Positions 1 through 9,113 are shown, counted from the first letter of the stretch. The stretch is DNA of 64,000 nt from Terrilactibacillus laevilacticus (GCF_006517395.1 NZ_VDCY01000007.1:80586-144585); one strand, 5' to 3'. Made by a program: numbers and translations. Notes: a model not told the origin generated them from the sequence alone.

Positions 1-576
1 AATTGAAGAGCCACTTGCTAGTTGCTCCTCTATTTGACCCCACCCCTTTCCTGTTAGATCGACAGCACGATCTCCTAAATAACGCTCTGCTAATTGGAAA
101 ACAGGACCATGGTATACGGCATACCCCGGCCCTCCATGATATAAATTGCCGACAAACCCTTCATTTGGATTTCCGTTATAGTTGCCCTCTTTAAACGGAA
201 CTTTTTTTATTTGACGGGCTAGTGTCATTTTATTAATCTTTAATCCAGCTTGATTTAAAAGCATCGTCAAACTTGTTACTTCGCATCCATTGGGGAGTTC
301 AGGTAATTGACGGATGAGTGGTGCATCAATCCTCGCCTCACTTTTTGTTTCATCTACCTCAGACTTTATTTGTGAATAATCCGTCTCATTTTCTATTTGG
401 GTTGATGACGTTTTTTGCTTAGCTGACGTTTTAGATCGCTTCTTTTCATCAATTGCTGCATTCTTTTGAGGTGTTACTTTATTCGTATCTGTGATTTTCT
501 CATCTAAATGCAATGCAGTCATAACTATGATTATTAGGGCAATGATGATATAAAGCATATATTTCATTCTAAGCAT
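1..576 (-). CDS. C39-like (YvpB-type) secreted/anchored peptidase, 3' part cut by window edge
   Basis: The minus-strand frame runs off the left edge; about 192 codons are visible. It opens with a hydrophobic segment (residues 4-20, rich in Ile/Val) that is a signal anchor, then a Lys/Glu/Ser-rich linker to about residue 90. A motif LPELPNGCEVTSLTMLL follows, the typical start of the Peptidase_C39_2 domain with Cys as presumed nucleophile. The catalytic His/Asp would lie outside the window. The ATG at 576 is preceded by a GGGG-containing ribosome site; an in-frame ATG at 591 is the alternative. The family includes B. subtilis YvpB; substrate unknown. An extracytoplasmic cysteine peptidase or amidase-like role is inferred from the family only. 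Confidence 0.75.
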   Translation of the reverse strand, partial: MLRMKYMLYIIIALIIIVMTALHLDEKITDTNKVTPQKNAAIDEKKRSKTSAKQKTSSTQIENETDYSQIKSEVDETKSEARIDAPLIRQLPELPNGCEVTSLTMLLNQAGLKINKMTLARQIKKVPFKEGNYNGNPNEGFVGNLYHGGPGYAVYHGPVFQLAERYLGDRAVDLTGKGWGQIEEQLASGSSI

Positions 577-1089
577 CTTTTCATTCCCCATCCTTTATGT
601 CATAAACATTATAGAGTACTATACATTTTAATATAGCTGAAAAACGGTCGATTCTCCAATTATTCTGCAGGATTATGGTAAAAGATAAAGTTATCATGAA
701 CGAAACTAGTCCCCTTACCTATCTTCTTTGATACTCAGAATCTTGAGATGGAGGTCTTTTCTAGCCGTTAAGGCGGGATATAACAATGCTCAAATAAAAA
801 GGACATCCTCTCAAGAGATAGATGTCCATCCAAAATTAACTTGATCACCTTATTTAGATTTAACAAAATTGCTTCATGCATATTTGACATATTTCGTACG
901 GGATACATAATAGTGCACCTAACCTTGGATTGTATCAGACACAACATCCACTATCCCGAAGACATCTTTTATCAGATTGGAACTGATCACTCTTGACCTT
1001 CCTCGCTTTTAGCCATCACATGCTAGGCATAGCGCGAAGCATGATTCAAATCATGAACAACCATTACAATGGTACATTTAAATGTTATA
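577..1089. other. Gene-free spacer between the C39-like gene and panE
   Basis: No convincing reading frame on either strand. The only structure seen is a hairpin at 801-827 that ends in a T-run when read on the minus strand, listed separately. Confidence 0.6.
794..827 (-). terminator. Candidate terminator downstream of panE
   Basis: GGACATC and GATGTCC arms enclose an inner TCTC/GAGA pair. On the minus strand the hairpin is followed by TTTTT. It lies about 260 bp beyond the panE stop, so it is only a plausible terminator. Confidence 0.45.
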
Positions 1090-2013
1090 TTAGTTCTTAT
1101 TTGCCTCATTTTCTGCAAATCTTAGTAGATGATAGATGGTTTCAATTGTCGCAACTGGTATATCTTTCTCATGAGCGAGTTTTATAACATAACCCATGAT
1201 AGCATCTAACTCCATTTTCTTTCCAGATTCAAAGTCTTGCAGCATCGATGTTTTATGATTTCCAGCATCTTCATTTTCTTCAAAGATCCAATTCGCTTGT
1301 TCAGGATCAAAATGAATATTATAGGCTTTAGCAACAGCTAAGTATTCAGATTGAATCCGTTTCATAATGGGAAAGATGTCCTGATTATTTAGCGCAACGC
1401 CAACTTTGGTTTGAGTTAAAGCCGTAATTGGATTAAAACAAATGTTCCACAATAATTTTTCCCATTTTGCTTGTTGGATGTTATCAGAGACCTCGATCTC
1501 AACACCTAAATTTCTGAAGACCTCTGCAAGTTGATTAACCACTTTTGATCTTTCCTTCGTCCAATCACCCATGACAATTTTACCTTCTGCGACATGTTGA
1601 ATAAGACCTGGTTTTTCAAAAATGGTAGATACAAATGCAGACCCCCCGATCACCCGGTCAGCCCCAAACTCTTCTGCTAAAATTTCTTCATTACCTATAC
1701 CGTTCAGCAGGCATAAAATCTTCGTTTTTTCTGAGATAAGTTCTTTTATTTGAGGCATGACATCCTTAAGTGCTGTCGATTTAACCGCAAGTATAACAAC
1801 ATCACAAGGGTCCAAACTCGGAATATCATCAGCTGCAACTGCTTTTACAGAAACAGAAAAATCCCCCCAAATACTCTCAATATGTAAATCATGATTTTGC
1901 AAATGTTCAAGGTTCTTTCCTCTCGCTATAAAAGTGACATTTTCACCTTGTCTTGTAAGCAATGCTCCATAAAAGCCTCCTATGGCCCCAGCACCCAATA
2001 CAACAATATTCAT
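1090..2013 (-). CDS. panE: 2-dehydropantoate 2-reductase
   Basis: NADPH-dependent reduction of 2-dehydropantoate to pantoate in coenzyme A synthesis, cytosolic. The N-terminus MNIVVLGAGAIGGFYGALL is the Rossmann GxGxxG dinucleotide site. The central Lys of the ApbA/PanE fold is in AVKSTALK, and the C-terminal domain carries QAKWEKLLWNICFNPITAL and LDAIMGYVIKLA, typical of the family. The length of 307 residues is normal. The start at 2013 is chosen because GAGGG sits just upstream and the Rossmann strand then begins at residue 1; an upstream frame extension to 2073 would add 20 untypical residues. It is monocistronic, with no other pan gene nearby. Confidence 0.88.
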   Translation of the reverse strand: MNIVVLGAGAIGGFYGALLTRQGENVTFIARGKNLEHLQNHDLHIESIWGDFSVSVKAVAADDIPSLDPCDVVILAVKSTALKDVMPQIKELISEKTKILCLLNGIGNEEILAEEFGADRVIGGSAFVSTIFEKPGLIQHVAEGKIVMGDWTKERSKVVNQLAEVFRNLGVEIEVSDNIQQAKWEKLLWNICFNPITALTQTKVGVALNNQDIFPIMKRIQSEYLAVAKAYNIHFDPEQANWIFEENEDAGNHKTSMLQDFESGKKMELDAIMGYVIKLAHEKDIPVATIETIYHLLRFAENEANKN

Positions 2014-2163
2014 GATATCCCTCTTTTCATTCTCTTGATGTGGATTAAAAATGTTTTTTAAAATTATCATCATTTTGTGACTTTTTAATCTTCTTTTCTA
2101 TTCTATCATAAAATATCCGCTTTCCGACAATAACAATCACTTTTTGAATGTATAGAGTATCTA

Positions 2164-2202
2164 AATAGATCGCCCTCTCTTAGCAAGAAGGGGCGATCTA
2201 TT
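2164..2202 (-). terminator. Rho-independent terminator after the cysA fragment
   Basis: AGATCGCCC and GGGCGATCT arms with a short loop directly after the stop of the truncated ATPase gene. Confidence 0.65.
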
Positions 2203-2210
2203 AAAGTTCA

Positions 2211-2792
2211 TCAATTGGCACGAAATACTTTAACTTTATTTGGTTTAACGTAAATATATTCTTCCGGTTTAATATTTAACTGCTGAAATTCGTCTTTCCT
2301 TAGATTTACTTCAATTAATTGATGGTTATCTTCTCTTTCCAATTCGATGCGAGTGATGGGGCCAGTAGCATTAATATGTTCTATTTTGGCTTTTATCGAT
2401 CGATTCCCTGTTGATTCTTTTTCAATCAAAAAATTGTGTGGTCTAACAAATCCCAATGCAGGAGTCTCATTTTCATGACCATACTCTGGTACATCAAATT
2501 CTATATAACCATCGGTGAAAGTACCCTTATGAATGTTTCCCTTGATTAAATTAACGTTTCCAATAAAATCATAAACAAAGGGACTGGCCGGATTTTCGTA
2601 TATTTGTTCTGGAGTATCAATTTGTTCAATTTTACCATTATTAATAATGACGACTCGATCTGCCACTTCAAAGGCTTCCTCTTGATCGTGAGTGACAAAT
2701 ACACTTGTGATATTAAATTTTTGATGTAAATGTCTTAACCAATTCCGAAGTTCTTTTCTCACTTTTGCATCAAGGGCTCCGAATGGTGTCAA
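2211..2792 (-). pseudogene. cysA: CysA-like sulfate/thiosulfate ABC ATPase, N-terminally truncated
   Basis: 193 codons match only the C-terminal half of a CysA-type ATPase. The frame opens inside the D-loop region ([16 protein letters not shown]), continues with the H-loop ([16 protein letters not shown]) and then the TOBE-like regulatory domain ([13 protein letters not shown]). Walker A, the Q-loop and the LSGGQ signature are absent upstream, where only about 120 bp of spacer and the nrdG terminator are found. An active ATPase cannot be made from this piece. No sulfate permease or binding protein is nearby, so it is read as the relic of a deleted cys operon. The first codons are upstream junction sequence, not a natural start. 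Confidence 0.82.
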
Positions 2793-2825
2793 CTCGGTTT
2801 AATATGGATTATTTTTATTCAACTA

Positions 2826-2870
2826 AAAACCACTCTTCAAAAACACGATATGTTTGTAAAGAGTGGTTTT
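2826..2870 (-). terminator. Terminator of the nrdDG operon
   Basis: A 12-bp AAAACCACTCTT/AAGAGTGGTTTT stem lies about 45 bp beyond the nrdG stop. T-rich tails on both sides make it possibly bidirectional. Confidence 0.75.
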
Positions 2871-2913
2871 CTTGTTTTTTATACTATGCATATGCCTAGG
2901 AAATGTGTCACAC

Positions 2914-3411
2914 TTAACTCAAATAAGGAACAACGTAGCCAAATTCAATTGATTTTTTCACATCTATGATACGCTGATTCGAGGACCCACGAAATTTAAG
3001 TTTTAAATCTCTTTTATCCAGTTCAAACTTACCATCAATAAGAACATGAAGGTGCTTTAGCATCTCACTTTTTTCTGAATCCAATAATATTTCCTCGAAA
3101 GTGAATCCAGACCAGCACCAAACATTTTTATTTTCACATTCTTTTTCAATACGTTTTAAAAGACGAGTTAAGATGATTGGATGTTCAAAAGGTTCCCCTC
3201 CAAGTAAGGATAATCCTGAAATTTGTTTCATTTTTAAATCATCTATTATTCTATCTTCAGTTTCCTTAGTGTAAGGAGAACCAAATCCAAAGTTCCAAGC
3301 CACAGCATTCCAACATCCCTTACAATAATGACGACATCCGCTGACAAACAAGGAATGTCGTATCCCTAATCCATTCAGCATATCAAAACGTTTGTAATCT
3401 GCATAATTCAT
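2914..3411 (-). CDS. nrdG: Anaerobic ribonucleotide reductase activating protein (radical SAM)
   Basis: Radical SAM activase that installs the glycyl radical on NrdD under anoxia. The CX3CX2C cluster motif is in SGCRHYCKGCWN near residue 25, and the SAM-binding GGEP motif is in LSLLGGEPFEH. The length of 165 residues is typical. The start at 3411 (MNYADYKRFD) follows AGGTGG at good spacing; a frame extension to 3432 would overlap the end of nrdD. It is co-transcribed downstream of nrdD with a 13-bp gap. Confidence 0.93.
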   Translation of the reverse strand: MNYADYKRFDMLNGLGIRHSLFVSGCRHYCKGCWNAVAWNFGFGSPYTKETEDRIIDDLKMKQISGLSLLGGEPFEHPIILTRLLKRIEKECENKNVWCWSGFTFEEILLDSEKSEMLKHLHVLIDGKFELDKRDLKLKFRGSSNQRIIDVKKSIEFGYVVPYLS

Positions 3412-3424
3412 AACTTTTAACCAC

Positions 3425-5278
3425 CTAAACATGCTTTGTTCGACTATTAATCTCTTTTAGACGTCCTTTAATAGGCTTTCGTTGTATCACGGAACCGAGA
3501 TATCCGCATAACCGCCTGATACATGAAGTGGTTTCTGGGTTGTGATTATGACAATTTGGGCACTGAAAACCATGAGCCGTTGACTCAAACTCTCCTTCAA
3601 AGTCGCATTCATAACATTTATCGATGGGCGTATTTGTACCAAAGTAACCAATACGATCATAAGCATAATCCCAAACTACTTCTAATCCTTCAAGATTATG
3701 AATTAAAGATGGAAATTCACAATAGTGAATGAAACCACCTGTCGTGTATGGCTCATAATCTTTCTCAAAATCTATTTTCTCAAATGGATTCACTTTTTTT
3801 CGAGTGTCATAATGAAAACTATTCGTATAATAGCCTTTATCTGTGATGTCTTCAATTTCGCCAAAATCTTGGGTATCCAACCGGCAAAAACGATCTGTAA
3901 GTGATTCTGAAGGCGTTGCATATACACTGAATCCATAGCCTGTTTCCTTTTTCCAGCTATCAGCTGCATCTTTTAATGCTTTCATGATATCCAAAGTAAA
4001 TGTTTTTGCGTCTTCACTCTTTTCCCATTCTGATCCATAAAAAACTGTCGCTACTTCATATAAACCAATATATCCAATCGATATCGTAGCCCGACCGCCT
4101 TGAAACATATCCATGACATGTTCATCTGCTTGGAGTCTAATTCCCGTTGCCCCATATTGATAAAGGATGGGGGCATTTTTTGCTAATGTCCGATGTAAAT
4201 TTTCAATTCTGAACATGAGAGCTTCATAGACGATGTCTAATCTCTCATAAAACAGTGACCAAAATATAGCCTTATCTCCATTCGATTCGATGGCTATTCG
4301 AGGTAAATTCAAGGTACAAACACCGAGATTATTTCTACCGTCTGTGATGTACTTGCCATTTTCCTGATAAGAAGATAGAAATGAACGACACCCCATGGGG
4401 CTTTTAAAGTCTCCCGTGATTTCCACTATTTTATCGTAACTTAAAATATCCGGATACATTCGTTTTGCCGAACACTCCAGGGCAAGTTTTTTAATGTCAT
4501 AATTAGGATCATTGCAATCTAAATTAATGCCACGTTTCAGCGTGAAAATTAACTTGGGAAAAACAGCCGTTTTCTTATCCCTTCCAAGACCCTCTATCCG
4601 AACCTTTAAGATCGCTTTTTGAATTTGTCTTGCAAACCAAGACGTGCCAAGACCAAAATTAAAACTAAAAAAAGGGGTTTGTCCATTAGAACTAAATAGC
4701 GTATTAATTTCGTATTCAAGAGATTGCATCGCATCATAGATTTCTTTTTCGGTCATCTTATAAGCATACTCTTCCTGTTCCTTTTCCCCAGGAATCCACC
4801 TCTTGCCGTTTCTTAAATGTTTTTTAAAACTTCGAATCGCATATGGCTCTAATACTTCATCTGCACGATTAAACGTTGTTCCACCATAAATATTGGAGGA
4901 GACATTGGCTACGATTTGTGCGACGAGGGCAGCTGCTGTTTTTATTGATTTAGGTTCTTCAATATCCGCATGACCAATCGAAAAACCATTTTCGAACATG
5001 CCTTTAAAATCAATTAACATACAATTAAACATCGGAAAAAAAGGGGAATAATCAAGATCATGAAAATGAATTTCGCCTCTTTCATGCGATTCTGCCACTC
5101 TCTTAGGTAGTAAATAACGCAAGGCATAATCTTTAGCCGCAATTCCTGCCAAGAGATCTCTCTGTGTATTAAATACATTTCCGTCTTTATTTGCATTTTC
5201 ATTTGCTATTGTTTCATCAAGTATGATTAACTCACGGATTTTTTCATCCAATGCTTTATTAACGAAAGTTTCAACCAT
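3425..5278 (-). CDS. nrdD: Anaerobic ribonucleoside-triphosphate reductase, class III
   Basis: Reduces ribonucleoside triphosphates to deoxyribonucleotides without oxygen, using a glycyl radical. The 617 residues match the short form seen in staphylococci and many bacilli, which lacks most of the N-terminal ATP-cone. The body shows NVSSNIYGGTTFNRADE, GINLDCNDPNYD and MGCRSFLSSY. Near the C-terminus two Cys pairs (CYEC and CPNC) form the zinc site, followed by the radical loop RRLCGYLG. The start has a strong GAGGTG site. nrdG follows in the same operon. Two NrdR boxes lie upstream, which implies repression when dNTP/ATP is high. Confidence 0.95.
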   Translation of the reverse strand: MVETFVNKALDEKIRELIILDETIANENANKDGNVFNTQRDLLAGIAAKDYALRYLLPKRVAESHERGEIHFHDLDYSPFFPMFNCMLIDFKGMFENGFSIGHADIEEPKSIKTAAALVAQIVANVSSNIYGGTTFNRADEVLEPYAIRSFKKHLRNGKRWIPGEKEQEEYAYKMTEKEIYDAMQSLEYEINTLFSSNGQTPFFSFNFGLGTSWFARQIQKAILKVRIEGLGRDKKTAVFPKLIFTLKRGINLDCNDPNYDIKKLALECSAKRMYPDILSYDKIVEITGDFKSPMGCRSFLSSYQENGKYITDGRNNLGVCTLNLPRIAIESNGDKAIFWSLFYERLDIVYEALMFRIENLHRTLAKNAPILYQYGATGIRLQADEHVMDMFQGGRATISIGYIGLYEVATVFYGSEWEKSEDAKTFTLDIMKALKDAADSWKKETGYGFSVYATPSESLTDRFCRLDTQDFGEIEDITDKGYYTNSFHYDTRKKVNPFEKIDFEKDYEPYTTGGFIHYCEFPSLIHNLEGLEVVWDYAYDRIGYFGTNTPIDKCYECDFEGEFESTAHGFQCPNCHNHNPETTSCIRRLCGYLGSVIQRKPIKGRLKEINSRTKHV

Positions 5279-5314
5279 CTCTTCACCTCAACATATAATT
5301 TTAAAAAAACTTTA

Positions 5315-5361
5315 CCACAATATATAGTATTAAGAAGTGATAGAAAGCACATATATTGTAT
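5315..5361 (-). promoter_or_regulatory. Tandem NrdR boxes upstream of nrdDG
   Basis: Box 1 (5315-5330) matches the acaCwAtATaTwGtgt consensus almost throughout. Box 2 (5346-5361) keeps the ATATATTGTA core with an 8 of 10 core match. The equivalent G residues (5327 and 5358) are exactly 31 bp apart, the three-turn spacing known for paired NrdR boxes. Confidence 0.8.
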
Positions 5362-5387
5362 GCTGATTAGATAATTGAATGGTTGAG

Positions 5388-5978
5388 CTATAATTGTTCA
5401 CTCTTAAAATATCCTTTTAGAATACTTGTTAATTTCTCTAATATCATATATTCATCAGTGGCATATTTTTTTACCATTGCAGCTAAACTGTCCCGATATT
5501 TATGCGCTCTCTCAAATTTTGTTTTAAAACTGTAAAAATTAATGTCAACATCAAGGGAATAGCCATTACGAAAGACCACTCGAGTGGTACCTCCATCAAC
5601 GTTATGATAATGATCAATTTGGGTTAATGATAACCATATACACTTTCGAATTTGTTTTGGTGAGTGAAGGGGAAATAAATAGACATCCAATTCTTTGCAA
5701 ATACATACAGGTACCATTTTTATCTTACCCATCACTCGATTCACATGTTCTTTGTTACTTTTATAACTAGAGCCAAAGTTATGGCATGATTTATCGACAA
5801 TTTTTAAAGCATGTGATTGGATTCTGTATTGTTTTTTTTCTTCTAAAACCAATGTCCATGGATATCCATATGGACCGTCTGTTGGTAATAAAGCCATTGT
5901 ACTAGGATGAATGATATATTCTTCTAACGTCATAGTAGGTTTGCTATTATTCAGTGTGATCTCCTCCCTAATATTCAC
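5388..5978 (-). CDS. comK: ComK-family competence transcription factor
   Basis: Master activator of genetic competence in bacilli, binding AAAA-N5-TTTT boxes. The protein aligns with ComK over its length: TMALLP near the N-terminus, KIVDKSCHNFGSSYKSNKEHV (B. subtilis has QIVDRSCRFFGSSY), the KMVPVCICKELDVYLFPLHSP segment and the C-terminal helix region. The length of 188-196 residues equals the family. Start choice is uncertain. The frame opens with GTG at 5978, but an excellent GGGAGGAG site precedes a CTG at 5954 and no well-placed ATG exists before codon 16. No clear K-box was found in the 100 bp upstream. Whether DNA-uptake genes exist elsewhere cannot be seen here. Confidence 0.85.
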   Translation of the reverse strand: MNIREEITLNNSKPTMTLEEYIIHPSTMALLPTDGPYGYPWTLVLEEKKQYRIQSHALKIVDKSCHNFGSSYKSNKEHVNRVMGKIKMVPVCICKELDVYLFPLHSPKQIRKCIWLSLTQIDHYHNVDGGTTRVVFRNGYSLDVDINFYSFKTKFERAHKYRDSLAAMVKKYATDEYMILEKLTSILKGYFKSEQL

Positions 5979-6105
5979 CTTTTTATTTTACCGTCTTGTT
6001 CTTATTCAGTCCTTTTTTTAAAAATATCATCTCCTGACTCTTTTAATACTTTTTCTTTAGAGAATTCAAGTTAGATCATCATAAACAAAGAAGTGGTTAA
6101 CTAAG

Positions 6106-6210
6106 GTGCGAAATCAAGAAGGAATACCGAAGTATGTAGAAAAATATGAATGTTATAGAGGACTTTATAGTTGGTGTCAATATGGCGAACCAATGAATCA
6201 AGATGAATGA
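6106..6210 (+). CDS. Small unrecognised reading frame (34 codons), possible gene relic
   Basis: GTG-initiated frame with coding-like composition: NQEGIPKYVEKYECYRG in the first half and a Trp/Tyr/Cys-rich second half. It has no good ribosome site and no recognised family. It sits in the 670-bp spacer between comK and the HD-GYP-like gene, so it could be a decayed remnant or chance. Confidence 0.25.
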   Translation: MRNQEGIPKYVEKYECYRGLYSWCQYGEPMNQDE

Positions 6211-6261
6211 GAGTAGAACCTGCCCTCAGACAAAAAACTTCGGAATATCGGATCATTGTTC

Positions 6262-6312
6262 AACAAAAAGGTAAAAAGGTACTTTTGACTTAATTCTTTT
6301 TACCTTTTTGTT
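6262..6312. terminator. Strong bidirectional hairpin in the comK/HD-GYP spacer
   Basis: A perfect 16-bp stem (AACAAAAAGGTAAAAA with its complement) around a 19-nt loop, with T-runs in both orientations. It may end transcripts from the HD-GYP-like gene about 335 bp upstream. Confidence 0.7.
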
Positions 6313-6646
6313 AATCATATTATATCAGACAAATAATAGAATATTGTGACTCTTTGTGATATTTTTTTGACAAAATTCAAAACTTTTAAATATTGAAAAT
6401 AGAATATCACAAGAAAATAGATGATTAGAATGGGTGACTTATCCACATGCCATATAAATTAATAGACAACCCATAAGGAAAAGAGGAAGTAACTGGGGAA
6501 TTTTATTTCGGCAAGGGGAATGGGGGTTAACATGATTATCTAAATACCGGTATCGTCTTGAATTCAGATGTATATATCCTTTTTTGTAGCTATCCGAATA
6601 TATAAAAGATAACAATACATAGATTAACGAACAAATCGAGTTAAGT

Positions 6647-7255
6647 TCAAGAAACTTTAATGGATTTATTTAAGACATAATGAATAAACAAATGGACAAG
6701 CTCTTTATCATAATAAACATCCACATATTTAGCTAACTCTCTTAATGCTTCTTCTTGAGTATATTCATTCTTTAAATTTCTTGGATGTACCATCAAATCA
6801 TAATCGTTAATAATTCTTAACATCCGACAGTAATAGGGTATTTTATCCTTTTTGTAATAAAGCGGATAACCAGATCCGTTAATATTCTCATGATGCAATA
6901 AAATAACACTCATATCGATAGATGCATCATTTAAATACGTGTTAATAATTTCTTCACCATATAAAACATGATTCGATAGTTCCTCTTCCTCTTTAGGAGT
7001 TAATGGCTCTGTTTTTGCAAGCAAATAAGCATCCACGTACAAATATCCAATATCATGGAGTAAAAATGCATCAACAATAGACAACCTAGTTTCCATAGAT
7101 ATATTTAAATATCGACAAAAGTCTGTACATAGGTTAGCTACATTTATAGAGTGATTAAATGTATAAAAATCATGTTCTCTTAGTTGGTATAACAATAGGT
7201 CAAATCGCTCATCACGGGATAAGAGTTCCATTTTGTTCAACATAAGGTTTTCCAT
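6647..7255 (-). CDS. HD-GYP-like phosphodiesterase domain protein
   Basis: Stand-alone HD domain of 202 residues. Visible motifs: an N-terminal HSINVANL, the metal-binding HD in FLLHDIGYLYVDAYLLAK, LTPKEEEELSNHVLYGEEII, then LLHHENINGSGYP and a final ND-Y-D segment. This is the HD-GYP pattern, whose known members cleave cyclic di-GMP, but HDIGK reads HDIGY and HHE-x-x-D-G reads HHENING, so activity is uncertain. A GGGGATG site supports the start. Monocistronic, flanked by long spacers. Signalling or metal-dependent hydrolase is the safest call. Confidence 0.7.
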   Translation of the reverse strand: MENLMLNKMELLSRDERFDLLLYQLREHDFYTFNHSINVANLCTDFCRYLNISMETRLSIVDAFLLHDIGYLYVDAYLLAKTEPLTPKEEEELSNHVLYGEEIINTYLNDASIDMSVILLHHENINGSGYPLYYKKDKIPYYCRMLRIINDYDLMVHPRNLKNEYTQEEALRELAKYVDVYYDKELVHLFIHYVLNKSIKVS

Positions 7256-7464
7256 CGCATCATCCCCATTTCTAATTGATTTAATCTTACGAGGGAAACA
7301 GAAAATTGGTAAAATATACTGTTGATCGTAGTTGTTTTACATGGTTAGTAGGCCACTATTCCTATTAAAGTAATTATCGGTTTAACATTATGCTTTTTAA
7401 AGTAGGAAAATAGAATTAATTTTGACAAATTTACGAATTATCCTCTTAAGTTGTGATTGTATAT

Positions 7465-7506
7465 AGTAAAAAGAACACTACCATTTTCGGTAGTGTTCTT
7501 TTTACT
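7465..7506 (-). terminator. Terminator after the yitT-like gene
   Basis: An 18-bp perfect stem (AGTAAAAAGAACACTACC and complement) with a 6-nt loop, 20 bp beyond the stop of the YitT-family gene. Confidence 0.85.
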
Positions 7507-7525
7507 TTATTAACTTTTATTTTCT

Positions 7526-8215
7526 TCATTCATTCACTGCCATTTTTGAATCATGTTTATAGTTTTTAGATACATTTTTATCCATTGATTTTCCTATACT
7601 ATTTTTATAATAGCTAATGACTACTGAAGTGACGATGACAGATAAAATGGAGAAGATACCACTCCATATTCCTATAGTAAAGAAACTAATCAATACAACA
7701 CAAAAATCGAAAAGAAAATTTATCACTCCTGGATTATAACCAAACCTTTTTTGTAAAAATAGGGCTAAAATATTTGCTCCTCCGAGAGAAGAACCATGAC
7801 TAAATAATACAACTAATCCTAAACCGACTATACAACCTCCTAAAATAGAACCTACCCAAACAGGAAGTGAAAATGGTATAATATAATAATCTAAACTGGA
7901 CATTAGTGATAAGATCGTTATAGAAATAACTGTATTTAGGGTAAATTTAAACCCCATCCGAATAAGTGAGAAAACATAAAATGGCAGATTTATAACGAAA
8001 AATACGATTGAAAAAGGTAAGTCAGTTAGAAAAGACAAGCTTAGTGATAATCCTGCTGTCCCACCTGTTACAACATGACTATGCCTCAATATAATAAGCC
8101 CGATGGTTGTCATTAAGCATCCAAGCAAAATGGCTAATCCTTTTTTCATCGGTAAATCACTCCAATTCATTTTGAATAAATGTTTAAACTCTCTAATATT
8201 CATGATAAAATACAT
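7526..8215 (-). CDS. YitT-family integral membrane protein
   Basis: A 229-residue protein with five or six membrane helices, for example KGLAILLGCLMTTIGLIIL and VGSILGGCIVGLGLVVLF. The conserved family signatures HVVTGGTAGLSL and SHGSSLGGANILALFLQ are present. The usual C-terminal soluble domain of longer YitT proteins is missing, as in the short subgroup. Function of the family is unknown, with transport often proposed. The first ATG at 8215 and a second at 8203 both lack a clear ribosome site; 8203 (MNIREFKHLF) is equally likely. It is divergent from the adjacent Lrp-type regulator, which may control it. Confidence 0.8.
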   Translation of the reverse strand: MYFIMNIREFKHLFKMNWSDLPMKKGLAILLGCLMTTIGLIILRHSHVVTGGTAGLSLSLSFLTDLPFSIVFFVINLPFYVFSLIRMGFKFTLNTVISITILSLMSSLDYYIIPFSLPVWVGSILGGCIVGLGLVVLFSHGSSLGGANILALFLQKRFGYNPGVINFLFDFCVVLISFFTIGIWSGIFSILSVIVTSVVISYYKNSIGKSMDKNVSKNYKHDSKMAVNE

Positions 8216-8316
8216 TTACGAAACTTTACATAGACTAATGAAGTTGTTTCCTATCATAATCATGTAATATGTATGAATTTATAGTATAGTTACTTCATTT
8301 TGAAAGGAAGTTATTT

Positions 8317-8763
8317 ATGGACAAATTGGACATACGTTTACTTGAGCTTTTGCAAAAAGATGGTCGTATGACAATTAGTGAATTATCGAAGCAATTAGCC
8401 CTTAGCAGACCTAGCATCTCAGAACGTATACATCGACTAATTGAAAAAGGGATTATCGAAGGCTTTACAGCAAGAATATCACCCAGTGCCGTGGGACGTG
8501 ACATCTTGTTATTCATACAAATTAGTGGTTTAAAAGTTTCTGCAGATGAATTTGAAGAATTAGTAAAAAAAGAATCTGACATTCTAGAATGCCATCGAAT
8601 TACAGGAGATGCGAGCTATTTATTGGGAGCCGCAGTGGCAGGCATGAAAGGGATGAGAGCTCTTATTGATCGCTTAATGCCGTATGCCATCGTCAATACA
8701 TCGACCGTTTTAACTTCGCCAGTTCCCTATCGCTCGGTTTTACCACCCAAAGGTTCTAGTTAA
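8317..8763 (+). CDS. Lrp/AsnC-family transcriptional regulator
   Basis: N-terminal winged helix-turn-helix (MDKLDIRLLELLQKDGRMTI, then ELSKQLALSRPSISERIHRL) and a C-terminal RAM-type ligand domain (CHRITGDASYLLGAAV). 148 residues, normal for Lrp-type proteins. GAAAGGAAG precedes the ATG. It is divergent from the YitT-family gene with a roughly 100-bp shared spacer, suggesting local control, perhaps in response to an amino acid. Confidence 0.88.
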   Translation: MDKLDIRLLELLQKDGRMTISELSKQLALSRPSISERIHRLIEKGIIEGFTARISPSAVGRDILLFIQISGLKVSADEFEELVKKESDILECHRITGDASYLLGAAVAGMKGMRALIDRLMPYAIVNTSTVLTSPVPYRSVLPPKGSS

Positions 8764-8825
8764 TCATTCATTCTTGGACAACCTATTATAGGATAAAGAA
8801 AACTTGCCGATAGCGGGACCTATAA

Positions 8826-8980
8826 GAGGTTGTTCAAAAAGTCAACAAATGATAAGCGGCGAATCTCGGCGCCCGCTCGTTTATTCCGGTCCTCATGTAG
8901 CAAAAACCTACATTCCGGTCCTCAAAACGGCGCCGCCTTGATCTTCTTGCTTCTAATTTGCTCCCTTTTTGAACACGCAC
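8826..8980 (+). mobile_element. MITE-like element, copy 1 (155 bp), TSD TATAA
   Basis: Starts GAGGTTGTTCAAAAAG and ends CTTTTTGAACACGCAC, the imperfect terminal inverted repeats shared by all nine copies. The 5-bp target duplication TATAA is at 8821-8825 and 8981-8985. It is the short internal form without the central GC-rich modules, and carries no gene. Confidence 0.85.
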
Positions 8981-9113
8981 TATAAGGCGCAGACAGAAGC
9001 CTAGAATGTATCACTACATCTTCGCCTTCTTGGCAACCCGATGCTTATTCGAAGAAGATTATGCTAGTTGCTCTAATACTTTATATTTTAAATTTTTATA
9101 CTTTCTTAAAGCA

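Noticed and set aside
4990..5202. Frames nested inside nrdD and similar nested frames in metN, metQ, pgl, hmp and ugpA
   Set aside because: Shadows of strongly supported genes in other frames, without their own start signals.
5979..6080. ComK autoregulatory K-box (AAAA-N5-TTTT pair)
   Set aside because: A- and T-runs occur but not with the required spacing.
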